DNA of 64,000 nucleotides, from the NCBI RefSeq assembly GCF_030020805.1, contig NZ_CP125098.1, positions 1,530,001-1,594,000 on the forward strand, written 5' to 3'. A program made the position numbers and the translations under genes. A model generated the notes under the pieces. That model saw only the letters and a program-made list of their open reading frames with translations. It did no database searches and was not told the origin of the DNA. The stretch is from Paenibacillus sp. RC67. GTDB taxonomy: Bacteria > Bacillota > Bacilli > Paenibacillales > NBRC-103111. Position 1 is the stretch's first letter. Each line of letters begins with the position of its first letter. This document shows, piece after piece, positions 16,458 to 24,681 of this stretch.

Positions 16458-17156
16458 CTAATATTTATAAAAAGATGGTAATTTTATGCCAATAATGGTC
16501 CCTAGCCCCTCTTTAGTATTAATATTCAAACCATAGTTTTTACCATAAGATAATCGGATTCTATTGTGTACATTTAATATGCCATTTCCTGACTTTTTAT
16601 TTCTTAGTGTAGCATTAATGATGTCTTCTTCCATTTCGTTGAATATTTTATTTATTATTTGTGGGGGTATTCCAACACCATTATCTCTAATTTCAATAAT
16701 TAGATTCGATTGCAAGATTGATGCCTTAATTTCTACGTAGCAATCTTCATTAACTCCATCTCTGAAGCCATGAAATATACAATTTTCTACTAATGGAAAA
16801 AGGCTTAACCTTAAGATTTGGGAGTCTTTCAGTTCTTGTGGTATCTTCAAAATAAATTTAATATTTTGCTGTCGATAGCTCAATAATTTCAAATAATTTT
16901 CTATATAGAGAATTTCCTCATTGATTGTCGCGTATTTTTTTTCCACATAAAAAATGTAACGTAGAATAAACGAATAAGACTTTAGAATCTCCGATATTTC
17001 CTCTACCCCTCCAAGAATCGCATAACAATCTATAGTATTTAGTATGTTGAACATAAAATCCTGATTAATATGAAGTTTTGGAGCTATTGCATTTGCCAAG
17101 TAATCTTCTAAAAGGTTCATAACGGTAACTGGGAACTTTTCAAAATCTTCAATCAT
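16458..17156 (-). CDS. LytS/YesM-type histidine kinase-like ATPase lacking the phospho-acceptor His
   Basis: GGAGG seven bases before ATG 17156 fixes the start; an in-frame ATG at 17201 has no such site. About 232 aa, soluble, without transmembrane or sensor domain. The His_kinase segment reads HINQDFMFNILNTI where the family has INPHFLFNTLNTI, so the phospho-acceptor His is replaced by Asp. The HATPase_c part is intact: LFPLVENCIFHGF (N box), EIRDNGVGIP (G1) and GNGILNVHNRIRLSYG (G2). It may bind ATP and act as a decoy or allosteric partner, or sense differently. No response regulator is adjacent. It is downstream of the LacI-family gene on the same strand. Confidence 0.75.
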   Translation of the reverse strand: MIEDFEKFPVTVMNLLEDYLANAIAPKLHINQDFMFNILNTIDCYAILGGVEEISEILKSYSFILRYIFYVEKKYATINEEILYIENYLKLLSYRQQNIKFILKIPQELKDSQILRLSLFPLVENCIFHGFRDGVNEDCYVEIKASILQSNLIIEIRDNGVGIPPQIINKIFNEMEEDIINATLRNKKSGNGILNVHNRIRLSYGKNYGLNINTKEGLGTIIGIKLPSFYKY

Positions 17157-17235
17157 ACATGCTCCTCCGTTATTTAGGATTGTTGCATCTGATATAGTCA
17201 TCTATCCCATTTTGATATATATATGAATTATGTAA

Positions 17236-17250
17236 AAACGTTATGACAAA
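17236..17250. promoter_or_regulatory. Putative LacI-family operator before the kinase-like gene
   Basis: AAACGTTATGACAAA, identical to the copy at 18325-18339. It lies about 80 bases upstream of the kinase-like gene. The central AACGTT is the palindromic core common in LacI/GalR operators. Confidence 0.5.
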
Positions 17251-17276
17251 ACGATCAAAAAGGCAGGTGCAAGTCG

Positions 17277-18290
17277 TCACGACAGGCACCCGATTTTCCC
17301 ACCGCAGCTGTCCCGTACGATGAATTCGGTGGAAAAAACGACGGATCGGTTACCGCCGTCTTCTTTGTCTTCAATCCGAGAAATCAGCAAACTGACCGCC
17401 GTTTTACCGATGTCCTTGAGCGGCTGGCGCACCGTCGTGAGAGCGGGCTTGACCAGCGCGGCCATCGGAATGTCGTCATACCCGATGACGGCCACATCGC
17501 GGGGAATCGACAATCCCGCGAGCTCCAGGCTTTGAATGGCTCCGAGGGCCGTCATGTCGTTCCAGCAGAAGATGGCCGTAAAATGCCTACCTTCTTCCAG
17601 AAGGTGGTTTACCGCTTCGGCGCCGAAAGCAAACGAACAATGCTGGCTGCGCACAACCAAAGTATTGTCGACGGTGATGCCGCTTGACCCCAGCGCATGG
17701 CGGTATCCCCACTCCCGGTCGGAGGGAGATTGTCCGATGTACGCGATGCGGGTATGACCCAGTCTGATCAAGTGTTCGACAGCCTTGGCCGAACTGTTAA
17801 AATGATCAATTCCGATATAGTCGGCATTCGGAAGTTTATGGCCCCCTATCGAAACGATGGCTATGTCGGGCAAATCTATCTTTTGCAACTTTCGCAGCTC
17901 CTTCGGCTCATAAATGCGGATGCCCGCAATGATGCCGTCCACCTTCCTCTCAGCAAGCGTCGCCATGCAGTTCATATGAGGGTCCAAATCGTACCCGGCG
18001 GTACACAGGAGAAGCGTATAGCCTTTATCCCAGGCTGCTTCTTGAACCTGCTCGGAAAGGGCGGCCCAATATTCGTTGGAAAGAACCGGAACAATCAGGC
18101 CGATGGATTGGGTCTGCTTGCGGACCATCGTGCGGGCGATGCGGTCGGGCTTGAAGTTCAGCTTTGCGATCGCCGCTTCGACCTTGGCTCTTGTCGCTTT
18201 GCTCACGCGATCCTTTCCGTTCAGCACCCGCGAGACGGTGCCGATCGATACGTTCGCTTCTTTGGCGACATCTTTAATGGTTATGTTCAT
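17277..18290 (-). CDS. LacI/GalR-family transcriptional regulator
   Basis: The 337-aa protein begins with the LacI helix-turn-helix (TIKDVAKEANVSIGTVSRVL) and hinge, then a periplasmic-binding-protein-like effector domain (QSIGLIVPVLSNEYWAALSE, then FCWNDMTALGAIQSLE, then DVAVIGYDDIPMAAL). It should repress sugar-related genes until a ligand binds; the ligand is unknown. The gene is clearly more GC-rich than its cassette neighbours, which suggests a different origin. A 15-bp exact direct repeat flanks it (17236 and 18325), in operator-like positions before itself and before the kinase-like gene. Confidence 0.9.
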   Translation of the reverse strand: MNITIKDVAKEANVSIGTVSRVLNGKDRVSKATRAKVEAAIAKLNFKPDRIARTMVRKQTQSIGLIVPVLSNEYWAALSEQVQEAAWDKGYTLLLCTAGYDLDPHMNCMATLAERKVDGIIAGIRIYEPKELRKLQKIDLPDIAIVSIGGHKLPNADYIGIDHFNSSAKAVEHLIRLGHTRIAYIGQSPSDREWGYRHALGSSGITVDNTLVVRSQHCSFAFGAEAVNHLLEEGRHFTAIFCWNDMTALGAIQSLELAGLSIPRDVAVIGYDDIPMAALVKPALTTVRQPLKDIGKTAVSLLISRIEDKEDGGNRSVVFSTEFIVRDSCGGKIGCLS

Positions 18291-18324
18291 AGAAAATAAC
18301 TCCAGTTTGTCCGCATTGTGGTGG

Positions 18325-18339
18325 AAACGTTATGACAAA
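18325..18339. promoter_or_regulatory. Putative LacI-family operator before the regulator gene
   Basis: AAACGTTATGACAAA, 35 bases upstream of the regulator start; identical to 17236-17250. Autoregulation is inferred. The rest of 18340-18560 shows nothing I can support. Confidence 0.5.
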
Positions 18340-18566
18340 CTAAAAATAACATTATCTTGTAATACTCGTCAAGTCACAAAAATACTCTGTCTAGGATAGC
18401 GGGGGTGGTCGTCCTTTGAGTGAGAGGTTTTCCATTTAAGTATATATCAAAATGCATTGTGTGTAGTTTGTGTGTAGTCTAAGCTTAACTGGTTCTACCC
18501 AAATTTACGTCTAGGTGGTGACAGAAGGATATAAACTGTCCGGCTGATTGGAGAGAAAACGGGCCT

Positions 18567-18848
18567 GTGTCTATTTCGATATACTTTGCCCTGGTGACAG
18601 CTACACTGGTACTACCCCTATTAAACGAAATAATAGAAGAACAATTGACTGAGGCAATAACAACTCATCCAATTATGAATATTTGGGAAAGATGCAGGGG
18701 TGAATTTTATTTGAGGACCAAGTGTTTACAAATGGGAAATGAAGAAGTATTCGAGCATTTGCAAAAATGCAAGGAAATCGAAGGTAGATTTTTAGAGATT
18801 GAATATTTCTTTGCCATCAGTGAATTGGGGAGACTAAGCATTGTCTAA
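18567..18848 (+). CDS. Hypothetical protein, 93 aa
   Basis: GTG 18567 follows GGAGAG by about 12 bases; the start is uncertain. The N-terminus (MSISIYFALVTATLVLPLL) may be a signal anchor or a read-in from non-coding sequence. The remainder is helical with two Cys-containing segments (ERCRGEFYLRTKCLQMG). The stop TAA is the TAA of the repeat at 18846, which supports its being a cassette gene or the tail of one. Family not recognised. Confidence 0.4.
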   Translation: MSISIYFALVTATLVLPLLNEIIEEQLTEAITTHPIMNIWERCRGEFYLRTKCLQMGNEEVFEHLQKCKEIEGRFLEIEYFFAISELGRLSIV

Positions 18849-18868
18849 TGGGCAGTTATCTTTAGAGC
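18844..18868 (+). repeat. Cassette repeat, right part
   Basis: GTCTAATGGGCAGTTATC directly overlaps the stop codon of the preceding ORF. No hairpin is present. Confidence 0.6.
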
Positions 18869-18871
18869 GCC

Positions 18872-19042
18872 ATGTTCGAAGGTGCTAATCCTGTAGTCGA
18901 AACAAGCGTCTTTGAAAAGGAAGTAGTTCGGTTAGTAACCGATTCGTTTAAGAAAATGATTTTAGAAAATAGAGATGTTAGTACCACACTTCAAGAACTC
19001 GAAATGATCATAAATAATGCTGTTGTAAAATTAAAAGATTAA
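18872..19042 (+). pseudogene. 56-aa ORF, possible C-terminal fragment
   Basis: ATG 18872 has no good ribosome site. The peptide begins MFEGANPVVETSVFEKEV and ends in a charged helix with INNAVVKLKD. It resembles the C-terminal helices of extracellular solute-binding proteins, so a truncated gene is likely. It sits between a repeat right part and a complete repeat, as a cassette would. Confidence 0.35.
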
Positions 19043-19095
19043 TTACATGCCTAAAGGACCACGGCAAAAAAGATCCTTCAATTGATGTTATTGAT

Positions 19096-19178
19096 TGCGC
19101 TAACGGAGAACGATAGTGCAGTAGCTGCTTCAACGCGGCTCCTTTTTTCTTTATTGTAGTAACGGGCAGAATTGTTTA
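19096..19178 (+). repeat. Cassette repeat, complete, terminator-like hairpin
   Basis: Left part GCTAACGGAGAACGATAG, hairpin GTAGCTGC-TTCAACGC-GGCTCC followed by T6, right part GTAGTAACGGGCAGAATTG. The middle is nearly identical to the repeat at 25495. Confidence 0.8.
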
Positions 19179-19197
19179 ATATAACCGCAAAAAATTT

Positions 19198-19542
19198 ATG
19201 ATAACATTAAATGATGTTGAAAATTGGATGGTCGAGCAGCGGAATAGTGGAAGTGAGGTGTTTTTTTCGCTTCGTGATGTAAAGGCTATATTATTTGAAA
19301 ATACGAAGAGGTGGGGGACCGTGTTTAAAGATGGCGAGAAAATTATGGAGACGGGCGAGATCATAACGGTGAATGTGTACAAGATTAGTCAGGAACAGAA
19401 GGAAATGCACGAACGTCAAGCGGAAGAAAGGGTCGATAAAGCTCGCAAGGAAGCATTGACGAAAATTTGCGAACGATACGAGCAAGGAATAAAGAAATCG
19501 AAAAGTCAGTGGGCAGCCTCCGACGACGGAATGAAGGAATAA
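19198..19542 (+). CDS. Hypothetical cassette protein, 114 aa
   Basis: ATG 19198 has only a weak ribosome site, so the start is uncertain. The N-terminal half is a small alpha/beta domain (MITLNDVENWMVEQRNSGSE to VFKDGEKIMETGEIITVNVY); the C-terminal half is a charged helix or coiled coil rich in Glu, Lys and Arg. No signal peptide. I do not recognise it. Between a complete repeat and a left part, so a one-gene cassette. Confidence 0.5.
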   Translation: MITLNDVENWMVEQRNSGSEVFFSLRDVKAILFENTKRWGTVFKDGEKIMETGEIITVNVYKISQEQKEMHERQAEERVDKARKEALTKICERYEQGIKKSKSQWAASDDGMKE

Positions 19543-19570
19543 CAAAAGAATGACGGACGGTTTTAGCTTT

Positions 19571-19602
19571 GATATTGAACGGATACGATAACTTAATAAA
19601 GT
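19571..19602 (+). repeat. Cassette repeat, left part
   Basis: TTGAACGGATACGATAAC followed by TTAATAAAG; a GAGGAGTCATC/CACTCTGT region follows without a clear hairpin and no right part is found. Confidence 0.6.
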
Positions 19603-19685
19603 AAGCTATAACTAGAGGAGTCATCGGGTCACTCTGTCTAATTATGGTTTTGCGCACTCACGGTTAACCTCCATATGCATTATTA

Positions 19686-19715
19686 GAAAAGCGACTCTTA
19701 ACAAGTCGCTTTTCT
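19686..19715 (-). terminator. Intrinsic terminator after the HxlR gene
   Basis: GAAAAGCGACT/AGTCGCTTTTC with an eight-base loop, followed by T runs on both strands; it lies 93 bases downstream of the minus-strand HxlR gene. Confidence 0.75.
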
Positions 19716-19807
19716 TCAGTTTATGAGTTCTTCTTTTTGCATTTTGTGGGGACTAAAAATAAAAACCATTACTCCAAAGAAAGTATCTGCTTCTATAGAA
19801 CTTTAAT

Positions 19808-20206
19808 TTATTGAGGAAGTAAATCGTCACCGTAAGTTAGATCGTAGTTGACTCTTGCTGCCTCAACATGCACATAATTTTCTCTTCCCCATTGCCGTAG
19901 CTCTCTCATCGGCTGGAGTAAAGTTTCTCCTAGAGGAGTGAGTGAATATTCAACCATTGGTGGAACGGATGGCGTGATATGGCGTTGAACCAGTCCATCG
20001 CGTTCAAGCTTACGCAGGGTTTGAGTCAGCATTTTTTTGGAAACACCCTCGATTCTTCTCAACATTTCCCCGTAACGGATACTTCCGTTTTCCATTGCGT
20101 AAATGATAAGCGCGGTCCATTTATTAGAGATAATGTCAAGCACTTTACTATAGCCACACACCGCAAGCGAGATGTTGGGGTGTTTTGGTTTGACCAAAGA
20201 TGTCAA
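19808..20206 (-). CDS. HxlR-family transcriptional regulator
   Basis: GGAGGG seven bases upstream points to TTG 20206; an in-frame ATG at 20245 has no such site and lies within the operator. The 132-aa protein has the HxlR winged helix: CGYSKVLDIISNKWTALII with the conserved Cys near the N-terminus, RRIEGVSKKMLTQTLRKLE as recognition region, and YSLTPLGETL. HxlR proteins often sense thiol-reactive electrophiles or aldehydes through that Cys. It is divergent from the lactonase-like gene, which it probably controls. Confidence 0.85.
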   Translation of the reverse strand: MTSLVKPKHPNISLAVCGYSKVLDIISNKWTALIIYAMENGSIRYGEMLRRIEGVSKKMLTQTLRKLERDGLVQRHITPSVPPMVEYSLTPLGETLLQPMRELRQWGRENYVHVEAARVNYDLTYGDDLLPQ

Positions 20207-20242
20207 ATGATTTCCCTCCTCTGCACCTTGAAGTTCACAGGA

Positions 20243-20268
20243 CACTTTAAAGTGCCTACTTACGTAGG
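20243..20268. promoter_or_regulatory. Palindromic operator between hxlR-like and lactonase-like genes
   Basis: CACTTTAAAGTG (20243-20254) is a perfect palindrome, followed at once by CCTAC-TTAC-GTAGG (20255-20268). Two adjacent dyads in a divergent intergenic region suggest a bound dimer pair. Confidence 0.6.
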
Positions 20269-20400
20269 TTTAGTTTATGCATTATTGTATGACTATATCA
20301 TAGGCAAAGCAAGCATTAAGCCCATTGCGCCTAGTTCATTACTAAGGCTGACATCTTGAAGAGGATGATAACTAAATTCATTTATTGGGAGGAAATGAAC

Positions 20401-21249
20401 ATGTCGAATATCATAAAACCCCGCCCTAAGCTGTATGTGATGGATAACGGTCGTATGAGCATGGACAAAAACTGGTTGATTAACATGCATAACCCAGCAA
20501 CGGTTAGCAATCCTAACGCGGCGACGCAGTTTGTGGAATTTCCGATTTATACGGTGTTGATTGACCATCCGGAGGGGAAGATTTTATTTGATACGGCTTG
20601 CAATCCGAATTCCATGGGCGTTGAAGGACGCTGGGCGGAATCCACCCAACAAGCGTCCCCTTGGGTGGCAAGTGAGGAATGTTACCTGCATAACCGACTA
20701 GAGCAGCTCCGCGTAAGACCTGAGGACATCCGATACGTCATTGCCTCTCATTTGCATCTGGATCATGCCGGTTGTCTAGAGATGTTCACGAACGCTACAA
20801 TAATTGTCCACGAAGATGAACTGAATGGCACACTGCAGAGCTACGCACGTAATGAAAAAGAGGGGGCTTACGTTTGGGCAGACATCGATGCTTGGATCAA
20901 AAACCATTTACAATGGAAAACGGTCAAACGCAATGAAGATTATCTCGATCTGGCTGAAGGCATCAAAATTATGAATTTTGGAAGCGGCCATGCTTGGGGT
21001 ATGTTAGGCTTGCATATCGAAATGCCCGAAACAGGCGGGATCATCCTCGCTTCGGACACCATTTATATGGCTGAGAGTTACGGTCCACCGGTCAAGCCGC
21101 CGGGCATTATCTATGATTCAATCGGTTACCGGAACACAGTCGAAAGAATCCGTACGCTAGCTAGCCGAACAAACTCCCAAGTGTGGTTCGGACATGATGA
21201 TAATCAATTCAAGCAATTGCGCAAATCAACCGAAGGATACTACGAATAA
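20401..21249 (+). CDS. Metallo-beta-lactamase-fold lactonase, AiiA/AttM-like
   Basis: GGGAGG eight bases upstream fixes ATG 20401. The 282-aa protein has the HxHxDH motif as SHLHLDHAG (His117, His119, Asp121, His122), the second-site His in GSGHAWG (His197), the bridging Asp in ASDTIY, and a C-terminal WFGHD. The length and motif spacing fit the dizinc N-acyl-homoserine-lactone lactonases (AiiA, AttM/BlcC), which open the lactone ring of quorum signals. The exact substrate is inferred. The divergent HxlR gene and palindromes suggest induced expression. Two-gene cassette. Confidence 0.8.
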   Translation: MSNIIKPRPKLYVMDNGRMSMDKNWLINMHNPATVSNPNAATQFVEFPIYTVLIDHPEGKILFDTACNPNSMGVEGRWAESTQQASPWVASEECYLHNRLEQLRVRPEDIRYVIASHLHLDHAGCLEMFTNATIIVHEDELNGTLQSYARNEKEGAYVWADIDAWIKNHLQWKTVKRNEDYLDLAEGIKIMNFGSGHAWGMLGLHIEMPETGGIILASDTIYMAESYGPPVKPPGIIYDSIGYRNTVERIRTLASRTNSQVWFGHDDNQFKQLRKSTEGYYE

Positions 21250-21304
21250 GAAGGTTATTTGAGCCAAACTGAACTCTTAGCTAATTAACTTCCTGCGACG
21301 GATT

Positions 21305-21493
21305 TTGGATCTCATAGTTACGCTTCGCTTTTTTGAACCAGTCACAGGACTAGTAAGTAAATTACCAAAGGACACTTTGCTTAAGCTAAAGCCAGATATA
21401 TCTAACAGGGCATTTAATTCCAAAAGCTCCAAGAAAGTAAGTGAAGTAGATGAGGCTGCAAGAGAAACGATGGATTTGATCAAATCTCTATAA
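21305..21493 (+). CDS. Short ORF, 62 aa, possibly a gene tail
   Basis: TTG 21305 has no ribosome site, so this may be the 3' end of a degraded gene. The peptide is basic (KLPKDTLLKLKPDISNRAF) and ends in a charged helix. Family not recognised. It stands where a cassette gene would, just before a repeat left part. Confidence 0.3.
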   Translation: MDLIVTLRFFEPVTGLVSKLPKDTLLKLKPDISNRAFNSKSSKKVSEVDEAARETMDLIKSL

Positions 21494-21525
21494 GAAGGCC
21501 GGATATCAAATTTACAATGGAAGCT

Positions 21526-21592
21526 GCTGAACTAACGGGTACGATAGTTGAATACTTTACATTGTTGAGCAGACTACCGCAGTCTGCTCATT
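21526..21592 (+). repeat. Cassette repeat, left part and hairpin, split by IS110 element 2
   Basis: Left part GAACTAACGGGTACGATAG with TTGAAT, then hairpin GAGCAGACT/AGTCTGCTC at 21568-21590 and TTTTATTAAG. The right part is on the far side of the IS at 23342. Confidence 0.85.
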
Positions 21593-21601
21593 TTATTAAG
21601 C

Positions 21602-23343
21602 TCCCTCAATATGATGTAGTTTTCACACTCTAGCTCATGAATTCGCAGGATTTCACCTTTAGTTATTTGAGAGATAAGAGAAACAGAGCATGCGGGAACT
21701 AGTTGTACCCTATAAGGGCATGCGGGAACAGAAGGGATGTAAACTCGCCCAGATTATTCCATATTATGCACGTCTCCATGCTGCCCTTAGAGATTCTCGC
21801 TCCCATGTCTCAACGGGTCTAAGCCCTTTCATTCCTTCGTCACATCTAACTAAGGGGTGGAGGTCGGTATTTCTAACGGAATGGGTCCGAGCCCTTTTGC
21901 GTAACGTCTCCCGATACTCCGTGCTTCTTATCCATCCTGCGAATACATCAACTGGTGAAGAAACAGTTCTTAAGCTACTGGAAGAAATACTTTTGTAGAG
22001 TTGTATACTTCATTGCTCTTAGCCAGCCCGACTAGCATTCTTGCCACTTTACCGCATAGTTTCATAATGGATTTCATTTTTTTTAACTTTTTCACTTGGA
22101 CATTGTAATGGTGCAGGGCTCTGACATCCGGATTGGTCATGACCATGCACATCGTCATAAGATAAAGGAAGCGTCGCAAACGTGGGCGTCCGCGCTTGCT
22201 GAGCACCATTTTTCCACGCCATTTCCCAGAGCTGGCTTCAGCCAAGTTAAGTCCTGCATGACGTAGCAGGGCATTCCCATGTGTATACCCACTTAGATCA
22301 CCTGCTTCCCCCAACACACCTGCTAAACTGGTTGCATTTAAGCCTAGAATCGCAAGCATTTTCTGGGCATAAGGGATGCGTTCAAGAACAAGCTTAAGTT
22401 CATGTTCAATAAGCTCAAGTTGGCGCGTCGCTAAATCGTATTCTTCAAGAAGCTGACCCAAATGCAGCTTGTAGGCATGTAGAGCTTTTGTAGCACCGAC
22501 GCTTCGTTTTGCCAGTGCAATGAGCTGCTCAGCCCGCCATAAACCGGCATGACGCTGTACATACTGCTTCCAACCGGCAATGACTTGCTCTGTTGTTAGA
22601 CGGCTAATGTCCTTCGGAAGAGGAAATAGCCTTAATGTAGCAATGGCACTTGTACAGGTAAGGATTTTAAAGACCTGCCGAAGTTCGGGAAACACAATAT
22701 CTACCCAGCGATGTATCTGGTTCACTGCGCTGTTAAGCCGTTTAGTAACCGTATCCCGATTGGCCATCAGGATCCGCAGTTCTTCGTATGTCTCTGGGTT
22801 GAAACGTACGGGAGAATAGTAGCCGTTTTTGATCATGTCTGCGATGACAAGAGCATCTTTACGGTCGCTTTTTGACGGGGTGTTGTCGCGATTTTCTTTA
22901 TTCTTTTTGACAAGATGGGGGTTTACGAGAACAGCCTCAATGCCTTTGTTTGTAAGCCAGCGCGCAAGGCACAGCCAGTAATGGCCAGTGGGCTCCATGC
23001 CGACGATAACTTTGCTCAACTTGTAAGACTTAAGCAGATCTTGAATCCAACGACTGAACAGCCGAAAACCTTCGTCATTGTTAGTAAACTCCAATGGAGT
23101 TCCAAGAGCAATGCCCCGGAAACTGACTGCACGAGCGACGTGACTTTCCTGAGCAATATCTACGCCGATGACCAAATGTGAAGAGGTAATGTTTTCAATG
23201 AGTTGATTTTGCTTGTCCTGAGCCTTAAACTTCATAGTAGAGCGACCTCCTGATGGGCTATTTGAGGCTATGACCTCGTGTGCAACCCCATCGTACCGAG
23301 GCGCTCGTTTTTGTTCAAACGCCAAATTATTCATTTTACAGGA
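21602..23343 (-). mobile_element. IS110-family insertion sequence 2, inserted in a cassette repeat
   Basis: The element lies between the hairpin (ending about 21592) and the right part (from about 23342) of one repeat. It holds an intact DEDD transposase and about 370 bases of 3' non-coding sequence at 21602-21969, with GCATGCGGGAAC repeated at 21689 and 21719. In IS1111-type members the guide RNA lies in this 3' region; a transcript here is inference. Ends are approximate. Confidence 0.75.
21970..23235 (-). CDS. IS110-family transposase (DEDD)
   Basis: GGAGG ten bases upstream marks ATG 23235; an in-frame upstream ATG at 23334 only adds a non-conserved leader. The 421-aa protein has HLVIGVDIAQESH (Asp), VIVGMEPTGHYW (Glu) and SKSDRKDALVIADMI (paired Asp), then the Tnp_20 domain with LAILGLNATSLAGVLGEAG, LLRHAGLNLAEASSGK and KLKKMKSIMKL. 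It is only distantly like the transposase at 10648. It appears intact and full length. Confidence 0.9.
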   Translation of the reverse strand: MKFKAQDKQNQLIENITSSHLVIGVDIAQESHVARAVSFRGIALGTPLEFTNNDEGFRLFSRWIQDLLKSYKLSKVIVGMEPTGHYWLCLARWLTNKGIEAVLVNPHLVKKNKENRDNTPSKSDRKDALVIADMIKNGYYSPVRFNPETYEELRILMANRDTVTKRLNSAVNQIHRWVDIVFPELRQVFKILTCTSAIATLRLFPLPKDISRLTTEQVIAGWKQYVQRHAGLWRAEQLIALAKRSVGATKALHAYKLHLGQLLEEYDLATRQLELIEHELKLVLERIPYAQKMLAILGLNATSLAGVLGEAGDLSGYTHGNALLRHAGLNLAEASSGKWRGKMVLSKRGRPRLRRFLYLMTMCMVMTNPDVRALHHYNVQVKKLKKMKSIMKLCGKVARMLVGLAKSNEVYNSTKVFLPVA

Positions 23344-23368
23344 ATTCTAACGGGCAGGATAATTGCAA
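23342..23368 (+). repeat. Cassette repeat, right part beyond IS110 element 2
   Basis: AATTCTAACGGGCAGGATAA, completing the repeat that starts at 21526. Confidence 0.85.
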
Positions 23369-23418
23369 AGGTATGGTATAATAATTGAATTAAAAAATGA
23401 AAGGAAAAAACAACTTCC

Positions 23419-24138
23419 ATGAAGAATTTTATTATTATTGGAGCGAGCAAAGGATTAGGTGATGCCTTTGTTAAAAGATTGCCAGAAATCGGTGATAATG
23501 TATGGATAGTTTCTAGGAGTTATCCTACTAGTTTAAACCTTAACGATGGAATCAATAGATATTGGATAGAAGCTGATTTATCGAAAACTGATGCATACAA
23601 TCTGATTGCGAATACAATAAATGGCCACATCATAGACGTATTAATATTTAATGCAGGGATATGGGAGAGCAACGGATTTAGAGAAGACTATGATTTTGAG
23701 AAAGATGACCCAGATGAAATTTCAAGAATCATAAATGTGAATGTAATTGCCGCAATTAAATGTATACAAAAGCTCATACCGAATTTAAAAAAGTCGGCTA
23801 ACGCAAAAATTGTTTTAATTGGTTCTACTGCAGGACTTGAGAATAATGATTTTACACAAGTTTCATTTGTAGCGTCTAAGTTCGGTTTGCGAGGTATTGC
23901 CAATTCCATAAGGGAACATGTTAAAAAGTTTGGAATCGGTGTAACTTGTATAAACCCTGGTGAAATTGCTACCCAAGTTCCTTTAGAGGATGGAATTGAA
24001 AAAGTCTTGTCAGCTTACAATTATACACAAATCCCCCTTCAAGATATCGTTTCATTAGTTAAATGCGTCATAAGCCTTTCCAAAGCTTCTTGTGTAAAAG
24101 AAATAAATATCCCAGCAATGTTTGATGCGAATGCATAG
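23419..24138 (+). CDS. Short-chain dehydrogenase/reductase with altered active site
   Basis: AAGGAAAAAAC precedes ATG 23419. The 239-aa Rossmann protein has GASKGLG for NAD(P), LIFNAGIW (the NAG motif), the catalytic Ser in LIGSTAGLE, and the region QVSFVASKFGLRG. The classical Tyr of YxxxK is Phe here (FVASK) while the Lys remains, so ordinary hydride-transfer catalysis is doubtful. It may be a ligand-binding SDR like NmrA-type proteins or use another mechanism. One-gene cassette. Confidence 0.8.
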   Translation: MKNFIIIGASKGLGDAFVKRLPEIGDNVWIVSRSYPTSLNLNDGINRYWIEADLSKTDAYNLIANTINGHIIDVLIFNAGIWESNGFREDYDFEKDDPDEISRIINVNVIAAIKCIQKLIPNLKKSANAKIVLIGSTAGLENNDFTQVSFVASKFGLRGIANSIREHVKKFGIGVTCINPGEIATQVPLEDGIEKVLSAYNYTQIPLQDIVSLVKCVISLSKASCVKEINIPAMFDANA

Positions 24139-24156
24139 TCAATTATTTTTAATTAA

Positions 24157-24186
24157 GTTAACGCAGAACGATAGTTGAATATAACA
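24157..24186 (+). repeat. Cassette repeat, left part
   Basis: AGTTAACGCAGAACGATAG followed by TTGAAT. No hairpin or right part is clear before the next gene. Confidence 0.65.
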
Positions 24187-24296
24187 GAATAACACACCCA
24201 TAAACTGAATAAAAACGATCATTTACAAATCGAACAAATGTGCGGTATTATATTGGATAAATATTCCTTATAATCCAATTTGGTGGTGACGAAAGA

Positions 24297-24668
24297 ATGA
24301 CTGAAGCAAATGAAAAGCTAGTTGAAAGAATTGACGCGGTATTTCTGCCTGTCAAGAACCTTGAAGCTTCTGTAGAATGGTATCAAGAAGTGTTTGGTTA
24401 TAAAATACGTTGGAAAAATCAACGTATGGCAGGTCTCGCAATCGCTTCGAATTGTGGCTTCCATCTTGTACAAGTTAAAGACCACGCTCCAAATGACGGC
24501 TATGTACCGTTTAACTTTGCTACTAAGAACATACAAAAGTTACATCAGACACTGAAAGAAAAAGGCGTCAAAGTAACAGGTGTTGATTCCGATACAGAGT
24601 TTAAAGAAATGAAACTGTTTGATTTCTGGGATTTAGATGGAAATATCATCAATGTCATAGCTATTTAA
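24297..24668 (+). CDS. VOC-family (glyoxalase/bleomycin-resistance-like) protein
   Basis: GGTGGTGA precedes ATG 24297 by eight bases. The 123-aa protein shows the two-module VOC fold: FLPVKNLEASVEWYQEVFG at the start and DFWDLDGNIINVI at the end, the latter being the usual D-P/L-D-G-N-x-I/N metal-site strand. Function may be a lyase, dioxygenase or drug-binding protein; nothing in the sequence decides. One-gene cassette. Confidence 0.8.
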   Translation: MTEANEKLVERIDAVFLPVKNLEASVEWYQEVFGYKIRWKNQRMAGLAIASNCGFHLVQVKDHAPNDGYVPFNFATKNIQKLHQTLKEKGVKVTGVDSDTEFKEMKLFDFWDLDGNIINVIAI

Positions 24669-24681
24669 CATAATTCTTCTT

